In this document: positions 1 to 5,558 of the stretch, in pieces | How positions within the stretch are numbered: position 1 is the stretch's first letter | How the letters are laid out: each line of letters begins with the position of its first letter | Source of the DNA: an uncultured Bacillota bacterium | GTDB taxonomy: Bacteria; Bacillota; Clostridia; Peptostreptococcales; Anaerovoracaceae | Direction of reading: 5' to 3' | Assembly: GCA_946541435.1 (NCBI GenBank) | Contig: CAMNJK010000104.1 | Location: 1 to 5,978 of the forward strand | Length of the DNA stretch: 5,978 bases | Translations under genes and position numbers: made by a program | Notes under the pieces: model-generated | Database searches by the model: none | Told to the model about the DNA's origin: nothing | What the model saw: only the letters and a program-made list of their open reading frames with translations

Positions 1-422
1 TCCCGGGCATGGGCAAAGGTCATATCCCGGAGGGTCAGCCCCCGTTCTTCGTAGATGCCCTGGAGCATGGCGTCGATGTCGGCATTGTCCAGCACCAGGA
101 AGCTCTTGGGATACTGGACCACATGGCTGTCCTCCTGGAGCACGGAAACGCAGAAGCCGTGGAAGGTATTGATGTATCCCGTATCATTGTCTCCGGTGAG
201 GTTGTGGATCCGCTGCCGCATCTCGTTTGCCGCCTTGTTGGTGAAGGTGACGCAAAGGATGTTGCCCGGCAGGATGCCGATCTCATTGACCAGAAAGGCA
301 AACCGGCTGGACAGGGCCCGGGTCTTGCCGGAACCGGCCCCCGCGATGACCCGCACCATCCCCTCGGTGGCCGTCACCGCTGCCAGCTGTTCTTCATTCA
401 GTTTGTTCAGATAATCTTCCAT
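1..422 (-). CDS. UvrD/PcrA-family superfamily 1 DNA helicase, N-terminal fragment
   Basis: This is the first 140 residues of an ATP-dependent 3'-5' DNA helicase of the UvrD/PcrA/Rep family; the rest lies beyond the left edge. Translated from the ATG at 422-420, it shows the Q-motif region (LNEEQLAAV, residues 8-16), the Walker A loop AGAGSGKT (27-34, with catalytic Lys33), motif Ia (VTFTNKAANEMRQRI, 58-72) and the TFHGFC motif (86-91). All are in the order and spacing of domain 1A of these helicases. The start is supported by AGGAG at 433-429, 6 nt upstream, and by a strong promoter further upstream. Family members unwind DNA in nucleotide excision repair, mismatch repair and replication-fork maintenance. 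Firmicutes often carry several paralogues, so PcrA itself and a UvrD-like paralogue cannot be told apart from this fragment. It is transcribed divergently from the next gene and is probably unrelated to it. The family call is firm. Confidence 0.95.
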   Translation of the reverse strand, partial: MEDYLNKLNEEQLAAVTATEGMVRVIAGAGSGKTRALSSRFAFLVNEIGILPGNILCVTFTNKAANEMRQRIHNLTGDNDTGYINTFHGFCVSVLQEDSHVVQYPKSFLVLDNADIDAMLQGIYEERGLTLRDMTFAHAR

Positions 423-470
423 CGCTCTCTCCTGCCGCGCCCGCAAGGAACACACGTTCTTCTTCGTTTC

Positions 471-499
471 ATTGTAGCACGCCGCCGGCAGAGTGTCCA
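471..499 (-). promoter_or_regulatory. Sigma-A-type promoter for the helicase gene (minus strand)
   Basis: On the minus strand, a -35 box TGGACA (499-494) and a -10 box TACAAT (476-471) are separated by exactly 17 bp. A TG dinucleotide one base before the -10 (479-478) makes it an extended -10. Transcription should start near 464, giving a leader of about 40 nt that contains the AGGAG site. The match to the vegetative consensus is strong and it sits directly ahead of the helicase start. Confidence 0.8.
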
Positions 500-519
500 G
501 TTCAAGTTGCGGCTAGCGC

Positions 520-548
520 TTTTCAACCGCGCCGATTCAAGGTATAAT
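520..548 (+). promoter_or_regulatory. Promoter for the membrane-protein/Hsp70-like operon (plus strand)
   Basis: A perfect -10 box TATAAT (543-548) lies 17 bp after a weaker -35 candidate TTTTCA (520-525; four of six consensus bases). The predicted start of transcription is at or near G555, about 3 nt before the ATG at 558, so the mRNA would be essentially leaderless. The promoter is back to back with the helicase promoter, with the two -35 boxes about 20 bp apart, so a factor bound between them could affect both genes. The -10 is convincing; the -35 is only fair. Confidence 0.65.
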
Positions 549-557
549 AATAGCGTT

Positions 558-1433
558 ATGAAAATGATCGAATTATTAGAAAAAGACAAAGAAACTCTGC
601 TGACGGAACTGGCCGCCTCCGGGAAGGCGGAAAAGGCCGTCACCGTCCTGGAAAACGAACTGGACCGGCTGCTGCTGACCTACAATGAGCAGTGCAGCGG
701 CGAACGGGAGCGGAACGCGGCAGCGTACATGACCCAGGCCATCCGGCTTTCCCTGCCCCTGATCGACACCGCCGGGGAGACGAAGATCTGGGAAACCGCC
801 CAGGCGAAAGAACGCAAAGGCAGGCCAGGCTTTGCAGTGATCCTTCTAGTCGCGGCCGGGGTGATCCTCTGCGGCATCGCACTGGTGCCCCTGATCACCG
901 GCCTGGCGGACGCGGGTCAGGATCCCGCCTTCCTGCGCACCCTGGGACTGACTCTGGGGGGACTTGCCGCCGCGCTGATCGCGGGCCTTCTGGCAGGCCG
1001 TCCCGGCCGGAAACCCAAGCAGCCCACCCGGCACGCCCAGACCCTGCCGGATCCGGAGAAGATCTACCGCAGCTTCCGCAACGCCATTCTCTCTGTGGAT
1101 CAGAGCCTGGATGAGATCCGCTCTCTGGAGCGGTGGGCGAAACGGGAGGAGGCCGGTCTCATCGAAGGCCGGGAGATCTCTTCTTCCGAACTGGATCTCT
1201 TCTCCGATCTGCTGGAGGCTGCCAACAGTCAGGATCCGGAATATGCCCTGGAGAAGATCGAAGCCATCCGCTACTATCTCCATCGCCAGCAGATCGAGGT
1301 GGTGGATTACAGTCCCGAGAATGCCCGGTACTTCGACATGATGCCGGGCCAGTACGCCGGAACCATCCGGCCCGCGCTTGTAGCTGACGGCAATCTGCTG
1401 CGCAAGGGCATGGCTTCCGCAGGATCAAAATAG
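558..1433 (+). CDS. Two-helix membrane protein with GrpE-like C-terminal motif, possible partner of the downstream Hsp70-like protein
   Basis: I cannot assign this 291-residue protein to a named family. Residues 1-88 are charged and helical, with a likely coiled-coil stretch around 5-45. Two hydrophobic helices (about 91-115 and 127-147), joined by a short acidic loop and followed by a basic stretch (148-158), form a membrane hairpin that should leave both ends in the cytoplasm. Residues 165-245 are again charged helix. The tail (about 255-286) contains TIRPALV (269-275), which resembles the beta-wing motif of GrpE, the nucleotide-exchange factor of DnaK (TIRAAMV in E. coli, VIRPSMV in B. subtilis, as I recall). 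An Hsp70-like gene follows 38 bp downstream with no terminator between, so a chaperone-partner role is plausible but inferred. Some hydrophobic-hairpin proteins such as XpaC are an alternative relative. The open frame extends upstream to base 9, but that part lies antisense to the helicase and across both promoters. No Shine-Dalgarno lies at normal distance from this ATG (nearest AAGG is 15 nt away), consistent with leaderless translation. A second in-frame ATG lies at 564. Confidence 0.8.
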   Translation: MKMIELLEKDKETLLTELAASGKAEKAVTVLENELDRLLLTYNEQCSGERERNAAAYMTQAIRLSLPLIDTAGETKIWETAQAKERKGRPGFAVILLVAAGVILCGIALVPLITGLADAGQDPAFLRTLGLTLGGLAAALIAGLLAGRPGRKPKQPTRHAQTLPDPEKIYRSFRNAILSVDQSLDEIRSLERWAKREEAGLIEGREISSSELDLFSDLLEAANSQDPEYALEKIEAIRYYLHRQQIEVVDYSPENARYFDMMPGQYAGTIRPALVADGNLLRKGMASAGSK

Positions 1434-1471
1434 CGGTCAGAAGACGCAGCGAGAAAAAGGAGCAAGATTCA

Positions 1472-3385
1472 ATGGATCGTTTTTTTGGATTTGATCTGGG
1501 CGATGCGGAAAGCGCAGTCGCCAGATTATATAAAGAAGACCAGGTGGCGCCCGAGATGATCCCCGTGGCAGGGGAAAAGAGTTTCATCACCGCCTACGCG
1601 CAGCTGAACTCGGGGGAGCTTCTGATCGGCGAGAAAGCCTGCTATACGGACAGCGCCGTGCGGCGGCGGATCCGGTTCAAGAGCCGCTTCCTGACAGACA
1701 GCTCCAGCGCGGCGGATATCAAGAGCTTCGCCGCAGGTGTCCTTGGGGAACTGTACAGCAGCGGCAGCCTGATCCAGGGCGAAGACACCAGCGTTTACGT
1801 GGGCTGCCCCGCGGGCTGGAACCGGAATGCCCGGGAGCACTACCGGGAGATCTTCGAACAGGCGGGCTATCCGCCCGTCAGGATCATCTCCGAATCCAGG
1901 GCCGCCATGGTCAGCGCCTGCCAGTCAAAACACCTGCAGATCGGGGTGGACATCCTGTCCAAACCGGTGCTTGTGGTGGACATCGGCTCCTCCACCACCG
2001 ACTTTGCCTACATCATGGCCGGAAAAGAAGTGGAGATGCAGACCGCGGGCGAAGTGGCCCTGGGCGGCGGCCTGATGGATGAGATCCTGCTGGAGGAATC
2101 CGTGGCAGCCGCAGGTCTTTCGCGAAAGAAGATCCAGGCCGTGTTCGAGGCCAGTGACGCCTGGCGCACCTACGCCGAATTCGCCGCCCGGAAGCTCAAG
2201 GAAAAATACTTCTCCGATGAAGACTACTGGAGCCGGAACAAATGCGCGGAAAGCATCGTGCTCCACTATAACCGTCCCGTCAAGCTGACCCTGACCATGG
2301 ACCGGGCCATGGCGGACCGGCTGGTGAACAAGAAGGTCGACCGGCTGGGCGGACGGTCCTTCCGCCAGGTCTTTATCGCCTCCCTGGAGGACGTGCGGGA
2401 CGGCATCACCGGCAGACAGCCGGAGCTGATCTTCCTGACCGGCGGCGTCAGCAAGCTTCCCGCCATCCGCCAGTGGTGCAGCGAAGTCTTCCCCGACGGC
2501 GTCATCATCTCCGCCACGGATCCGGAGTTTTCCGTGGCCAAGGGCCTGGCCTACTGCGGCCGCATCGATGAGGACCTGAAGGAATTCAAGGAGGATCTGG
2601 AAAAGCTGGTCAGGTCCAATACCATCGAAGAGATCGTCAGCAAACACATCACCAGCCTTTACAGAAATGCCGTGGATGTGCTGGTGGATCCCATCATTTC
2701 CAGGGTCGCCCCTCCCATCTTCGAAAAGTGGAGATCCGGAGAGATCACCAGGCTTTCGGATACTGACGTTCTGCTGCAGCAGGACATCGGCGCCTTCCTG
2801 GAGGAGGACGGGACCCGGGAGCTGCTGGCCGGACCCATCACCGCCTGGCTGCGGCCGGTGATCGAGGAGCTGGAGGAGCATACGGTCCCGATCTGTATCC
2901 GGCACCGTGTGCCCTACACCGCCCTGAGTCTCAGGTCTTATCTGTCCGTTTCGGACATCGATATCAAGGTGGATGCCAAAGAGATGTTCGCCATCAAGGA
3001 AATGACCCTGCTCATCGATTCCATCGTGACGGCCCTGCTGGCCATCCTCATGTCCTCCTTCAGCTTCCTGCCCTTCTTCGCGGATCCCAGCGGCATCATG
3101 ATCGGCATCATCGCGTCGGTGGTCCTCCTCTTCCTGGGCAAGGACAAGATGCAGGAAAAAATGCTGACCGCCGATATCCCCCGGCCCGTCCGCCGGCTGG
3201 TGCCCAAGAGCGCCTTCAATTCCCGCATGGACAACATCAGCGCCAGCGTGAAGGAAGCCTTCTACGAAAGCCTGGAGCAGGGGAAGAACGAAGAGATCAA
3301 GACCCGCATGGTGGAGGAGATCTCTTCCCAGATCCAGCAGACCCTGGTCAAGATGGCAGAAGTGGTGGAGATCCCCCTGGGGTAA
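1472..3385 (+). CDS. Divergent Hsp70/DnaK-like ATPase with C-terminal membrane hairpin
   Basis: This 637-residue protein has an actin/Hsp70-type ATPase domain at about residues 1-363. Visible motifs are phosphate loop 1 FGFDLGDAESAVA (5-17), a VYVGCPAGWN...R segment (108-121) matching Hsp70 VITVPAYF, ISESRAAM (139-146, with Glu141 at the DnaK Glu171 position), phosphate loop 2 VVDIGSSTTDF (168-178, Asp170 and Thr175 conserved) and the adenosine motif LIFLTGGVSKLP (319-330). Phosphate loop 1 is unusual: the Thr-Thr of DLGTTNS is Asp-Ala here. No canonical beta-sandwich substrate-binding domain is recognisable after it. Instead there is a mostly helical region (364-470), a short beta-rich part (471-505), a membrane hairpin (about 511-535 and 540-556) and a charged helical tail (557-637). 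ATPase and tail should both face the cytoplasm. The start is set by AAGGAG at 1457-1462, 9 nt before the ATG. It is most likely co-transcribed with the upstream membrane protein. Hsp70-like ATPase is clear; client and process are unknown. Confidence 0.88.
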   Translation: MDRFFGFDLGDAESAVARLYKEDQVAPEMIPVAGEKSFITAYAQLNSGELLIGEKACYTDSAVRRRIRFKSRFLTDSSSAADIKSFAAGVLGELYSSGSLIQGEDTSVYVGCPAGWNRNAREHYREIFEQAGYPPVRIISESRAAMVSACQSKHLQIGVDILSKPVLVVDIGSSTTDFAYIMAGKEVEMQTAGEVALGGGLMDEILLEESVAAAGLSRKKIQAVFEASDAWRTYAEFAARKLKEKYFSDEDYWSRNKCAESIVLHYNRPVKLTLTMDRAMADRLVNKKVDRLGGRSFRQVFIASLEDVRDGITGRQPELIFLTGGVSKLPAIRQWCSEVFPDGVIISATDPEFSVAKGLAYCGRIDEDLKEFKEDLEKLVRSNTIEEIVSKHITSLYRNAVDVLVDPIISRVAPPIFEKWRSGEITRLSDTDVLLQQDIGAFLEEDGTRELLAGPITAWLRPVIEELEEHTVPICIRHRVPYTALSLRSYLSVSDIDIKVDAKEMFAIKEMTLLIDSIVTALLAILMSSFSFLPFFADPSGIMIGIIASVVLLFLGKDKMQEKMLTADIPRPVRRLVPKSAFNSRMDNISASVKEAFYESLEQGKNEEIKTRMVEEISSQIQQTLVKMAEVVEIPLG

Positions 3386-3409
3386 ATACTTGAGATCCCG
3401 TCAGGGTAA
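3362..3409 (+). repeat. Imperfect 24-bp tandem duplication across the Hsp70-like stop codon
   Basis: Bases 3362-3385 (last eight codons including TAA) and the adjoining 3386-3409 match at 16 of 24 positions, with shared GAGATCCC and GGGTAAA blocks. Read in the same frame, the first unit encodes VVEIPLG-stop and the second ILEIPSG-stop. It looks like an old small duplication of the 3' end that left a second in-frame stop. GAGATCC is a common string in this window, so chance similarity is not excluded. Confidence 0.45.
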
Positions 3410-3417
3410 ACGCCTCC

Positions 3418-3446
3418 TGTGCAGTTCGCGCCGAATGTGGTACACT
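3418..3446 (+). promoter_or_regulatory. Candidate extended -10 promoter for the PLP fusion gene
   Basis: TACACT (3441-3446) preceded by TGG (3438-3440) makes an extended -10 element. Seventeen base pairs upstream, TGTGCA (3418-3423) is a weak -35 matching three of six consensus bases. Transcription would begin near 3453, giving a leader of about 75 nt before the ATG at 3528. No terminator was seen between the Hsp70-like gene and this site, so read-through from the upstream operon may also supply transcript. Confidence 0.45.
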
Positions 3447-3465
3447 GGTATCTGGTATCCGGCAG

Positions 3466-3510
3466 CCGGCGCGCCCTGCCGCCTGCCAAGTCAAAAGAAT
3501 CCGGCGCGCC
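3466..3510 (+). repeat. Two copies of CCGGCGCGCC in the leader of the PLP fusion gene
   Basis: The 10-mer CCGGCGCGCC occurs at 3466-3475 and again at 3501-3510, 35 bp apart. Each contains the perfect 8-bp palindrome GGCGCGCC (3468-3475 and 3503-3510). Because the core is self-complementary, the two copies can pair in the mRNA as an 8-bp all-GC stem around a 27-nt loop. The right arm would end 5 nt before the ribosome-binding site. They could equally be a pair of protein-binding sites on DNA. The sequence is certain; a function is speculative. Confidence 0.5.
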
Positions 3511-3515
3511 AGAAC

Positions 3516-3520
3516 GGAAG
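3516..3520 (+). promoter_or_regulatory. Ribosome-binding site that sets the PLP fusion start
   Basis: GGAAG lies 7 nt before the ATG at 3528. It favours that start over the in-frame TTG at 3390, which would place the start upstream of the candidate promoter and translate the palindromic leader. It is a moderate rather than strong Shine-Dalgarno match. Confidence 0.6.
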
Positions 3521-3527
3521 TGAACCC

Positions 3528-5477
3528 ATGTCCAGCACAGCGGATAACATGATTGATAACACGATGAAACGCACAGGAAACAGCGAAGCAGCCGGCGCCG
3601 ACCACAGCCGGTCCGTCCCCATGAAGACAGACCCGGCTTCTTTTGATTTCAAAGCCTGGACGGACTGCATGAACGATGTCCTCCGGAAGACTCCGGACCT
3701 GCTGCTCACCAAGAGCGACCGTCAGGGAGAGCCTACCCTGCGGGAGGAGATCGCCCGCTATCTCTACGCGTCCCGGGGCGTGATCTGCACACAGTCACAG
3801 GTGGTGATCAGCGCCGGCACGCAGCAGCTGGTGAATCACGTGGCCAGGATCCTGAAGCTCATGGACATCGAGCATGTCTGCACGGAAGATCCCGGCTACA
3901 AGCCGGTCAATGATATCTTCCGGGACTGGGGCTTCAGCATCAGCAGCATTCCGGTGAAAGAGGACGGGGCAGTCATCGAAAAGCTGCCGGTCAACATCCG
4001 GTCCGCTGCCTATGTCTGTCCCCAGAACCAGTTCCCCACGGGAACGGTGATGCCGGAAGACCGCAGAAAACTGCTGCTGCAGTGGGCGGAGGACAATGAC
4101 AGCGTCATCATCGAGGATGATTTCAACAGCGAACTCATGTATCCCGACCGGCCGGTACCCACCCTGCAGGGGCTGGACGGCGGCCAGCGGGTGGTCTATA
4201 TCGGCACCTTCAGCCTGACCCTCTTCCCCGCGGTCCGGATCAGCTACATGGTCCTGCCCCGGAAGATGGCAGACCTCTACGAGACCTTCCGGAAGAATTA
4301 CGACCAGACCTGTTCGAAGACAGAGCAGCTGACCCTGGCCCGCTTCATGCAGACGGGCTGCTACCAGGAGAACCTGCGCCGGGTCAGAAAGCTCTACTCC
4401 GCCAAGCGGGCGGAGGCCGCCGGGGCCATTTCCCGGTATGGCAGCCCGGGCCGTTTTCTCAAGGCTGAGGATACTTCATCCGGGATCAACATGATCCTCA
4501 AACTGGACACCCATGCCAGGACCATCAGCGAAGGCTCCACCGGCAGCGCCAGATCCGACGCCTTCCTGCAGGAAATGACCGGCAGGCTGATCGACGCGGC
4601 GGCAGACCTGGGCATCAAGGTCCGGGGCATCCGCCAGCTCAGCCGCGACGGCCAGATCTACCTGATCTTTTATTACGATCAGATCCCCATGGAAGAGATC
4701 GAGGATTCCATCCGGGACATGATCCGCAGCTTCCAGTCCGTGATCATGAAGGGCGGTCTGGACATGCCCTCCATCTATGAAGTCATCCGGCTGACGGACG
4801 GCAGGCCCCAGTTCCTGCCGGAACACTTCCGCCGCCTGGAGAACTCTCTGGGCAGCATCGGCATGGCTGTGCCCTTCACCTGCGAGGACCTGCAGGAGAG
4901 CATCCGGACCCTGGCGGAGGAAGGCCAGATCCTGGACCACAATCTGAAGCTGGAGGTGGATGTGACGGGCCACGGGATCCTCTACATGAACCCCACCCAC
5001 TATCCTTCTGCCGACCAGTATGCGCAGGGTGTCCGGACCGCCCTCTTCCATGGAGAGCGGAAGAACCCCAACGTGAAAATGATGGACCAGGCTCTGCGGG
5101 ACGCCACCGACCGGGCCATCCGGGAACAGGATCTCTACGAAGTGATCCTGGTGGACCGGGCCGGTCTGATCACCGAGGGCAGCCGTTCCAACATCTTCTT
5201 TATCCGGGACGGGGAAGTCTACACTTCTCCCCTGCATCAGGTTCTTCCCGGGGTCACCCGGGGCAAGATCATCGAGATCCTCCGGGAGCAGGGCATCGCG
5301 CTGCACGAAAAAGCGATCCCCGCATCGGAGATCGCTTCCTTCGATTCTGCTTTTATCAGCGGTACGTCGCCAAAGGTCCTGCCCATCGCCTCCATCGGCG
5401 AGGTTTCCTTCGATGTGCATGAGCCCCTGCTGCGGCGCATCATGGCCTGGTACGACGCGGCCTTTATGAAGCAATAG
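3528..5477 (+). CDS. Fusion of a degenerate MocR/GabR-like fold-type-I aminotransferase domain with a fold-type-IV PLP aminotransferase/lyase
   Basis: The 649-residue product has a low-complexity polar start (1-33) and two PLP-enzyme domains. Residues about 38-405 match the aminotransferase part of MocR/GabR regulators: EPTLREEIARYL (68-79), EDPGYKP (120-126), QFPTG (168-172), IIEDDFNSE (194-202) and YIGTFSLTLFPAVR (224-237). The Schiff-base lysine of GTFSKT is Leu230 (codon CTG, 4215-4217) and the O3'-contacting Tyr of DDY is Phe199, so this half is probably inactive. The GntR-type winged helix usual in MocR proteins is absent. Residues about 412-649 are a fold-type-IV domain like IlvE, PabC and D-amino-acid transaminase: YEVIR (417-421), EHFRRLENS (432-440), NVK with catalytic Lys517, TEGSRSNIF (549-557, with the pyridine-nitrogen Glu550) and LPGVTR (573-578). 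This half looks intact. Likely activity is transamination of an amino acid or a PabC-like lyase reaction in the cytosol; substrate cannot be told. Expression is probably its own short transcript, closed by the terminator at 5513. Confidence 0.88.
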   Translation: MSSTADNMIDNTMKRTGNSEAAGADHSRSVPMKTDPASFDFKAWTDCMNDVLRKTPDLLLTKSDRQGEPTLREEIARYLYASRGVICTQSQVVISAGTQQLVNHVARILKLMDIEHVCTEDPGYKPVNDIFRDWGFSISSIPVKEDGAVIEKLPVNIRSAAYVCPQNQFPTGTVMPEDRRKLLLQWAEDNDSVIIEDDFNSELMYPDRPVPTLQGLDGGQRVVYIGTFSLTLFPAVRISYMVLPRKMADLYETFRKNYDQTCSKTEQLTLARFMQTGCYQENLRRVRKLYSAKRAEAAGAISRYGSPGRFLKAEDTSSGINMILKLDTHARTISEGSTGSARSDAFLQEMTGRLIDAAADLGIKVRGIRQLSRDGQIYLIFYYDQIPMEEIEDSIRDMIRSFQSVIMKGGLDMPSIYEVIRLTDGRPQFLPEHFRRLENSLGSIGMAVPFTCEDLQESIRTLAEEGQILDHNLKLEVDVTGHGILYMNPTHYPSADQYAQGVRTALFHGERKNPNVKMMDQALRDATDRAIREQDLYEVILVDRAGLITEGSRSNIFFIRDGEVYTSPLHQVLPGVTRGKIIEILREQGIALHEKAIPASEIASFDSAFISGTSPKVLPIASIGEVSFDVHEPLLRRIMAWYDAAFMKQ

Positions 5478-5512
5478 GTGTGACAGCTGGGATCAGACGA
5501 AACAGCAGGACG

Positions 5513-5539
5513 ACCCCGGGGTTCCGATCCCGGGGTTTT
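5513..5539 (+). terminator. Rho-independent terminator after the PLP fusion gene
   Basis: ACCCCGGG (5513-5520) pairs perfectly with CCCGGGGT (5529-5536). A G-U pair can close it further, leaving a 6-nt loop TTCCGA. The stem runs into TTTT (5536-5539). It starts 36 nt after the stop codon. The U tract is short but the stem is very GC-rich. Minus-strand transcripts arriving from the convergent gene would form the same stem without a U tract, so it is mainly a plus-strand terminator. Confidence 0.8.
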
Positions 5540-5558
5540 GATATGCCTGGTCCTGGTC

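Noticed and set aside
9..557. In-frame open extension upstream of the membrane-protein gene
   Set aside because: It lies antisense to the helicase coding region and across both promoters, and its translation shows no protein-like features. The coding signal begins at the ATG at 558.
2762..2785. TDVLLQQD (residues 431-438) resembling the Hsp70 interdomain linker DVLLLD
   Set aside because: It lies about 70 residues after the end of the ATPase domain and is followed by helix rather than a beta-sandwich, so the likeness is probably chance.
1925..2905. Long antisense ORF (326 codons) on the minus strand inside the Hsp70-like gene
   Set aside because: It is the shadow of a GC-rich coding frame. 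The composition is His/Gly/Asp/Gln-rich with no recognisable domain.
3390..3527. TTG start giving the PLP fusion 46 more residues
   Set aside because: It would begin upstream of the candidate promoter, has no good ribosome-binding site, and translates an odd segment rich in Arg, Ser and Pro. ATG at 3528 has GGAAG 7 nt upstream.
4476..5474. Long antisense ORF (332 codons) on the minus strand inside the PLP fusion gene
   Set aside because: Same type of GC-driven shadow, fully opposite a frame with conserved PLP-enzyme motifs.
5513..5536. Terminator acting in both directions
   Set aside because: On the minus strand the stem is followed by CGTCCTGC with no U tract, so only plus-strand termination is supported.
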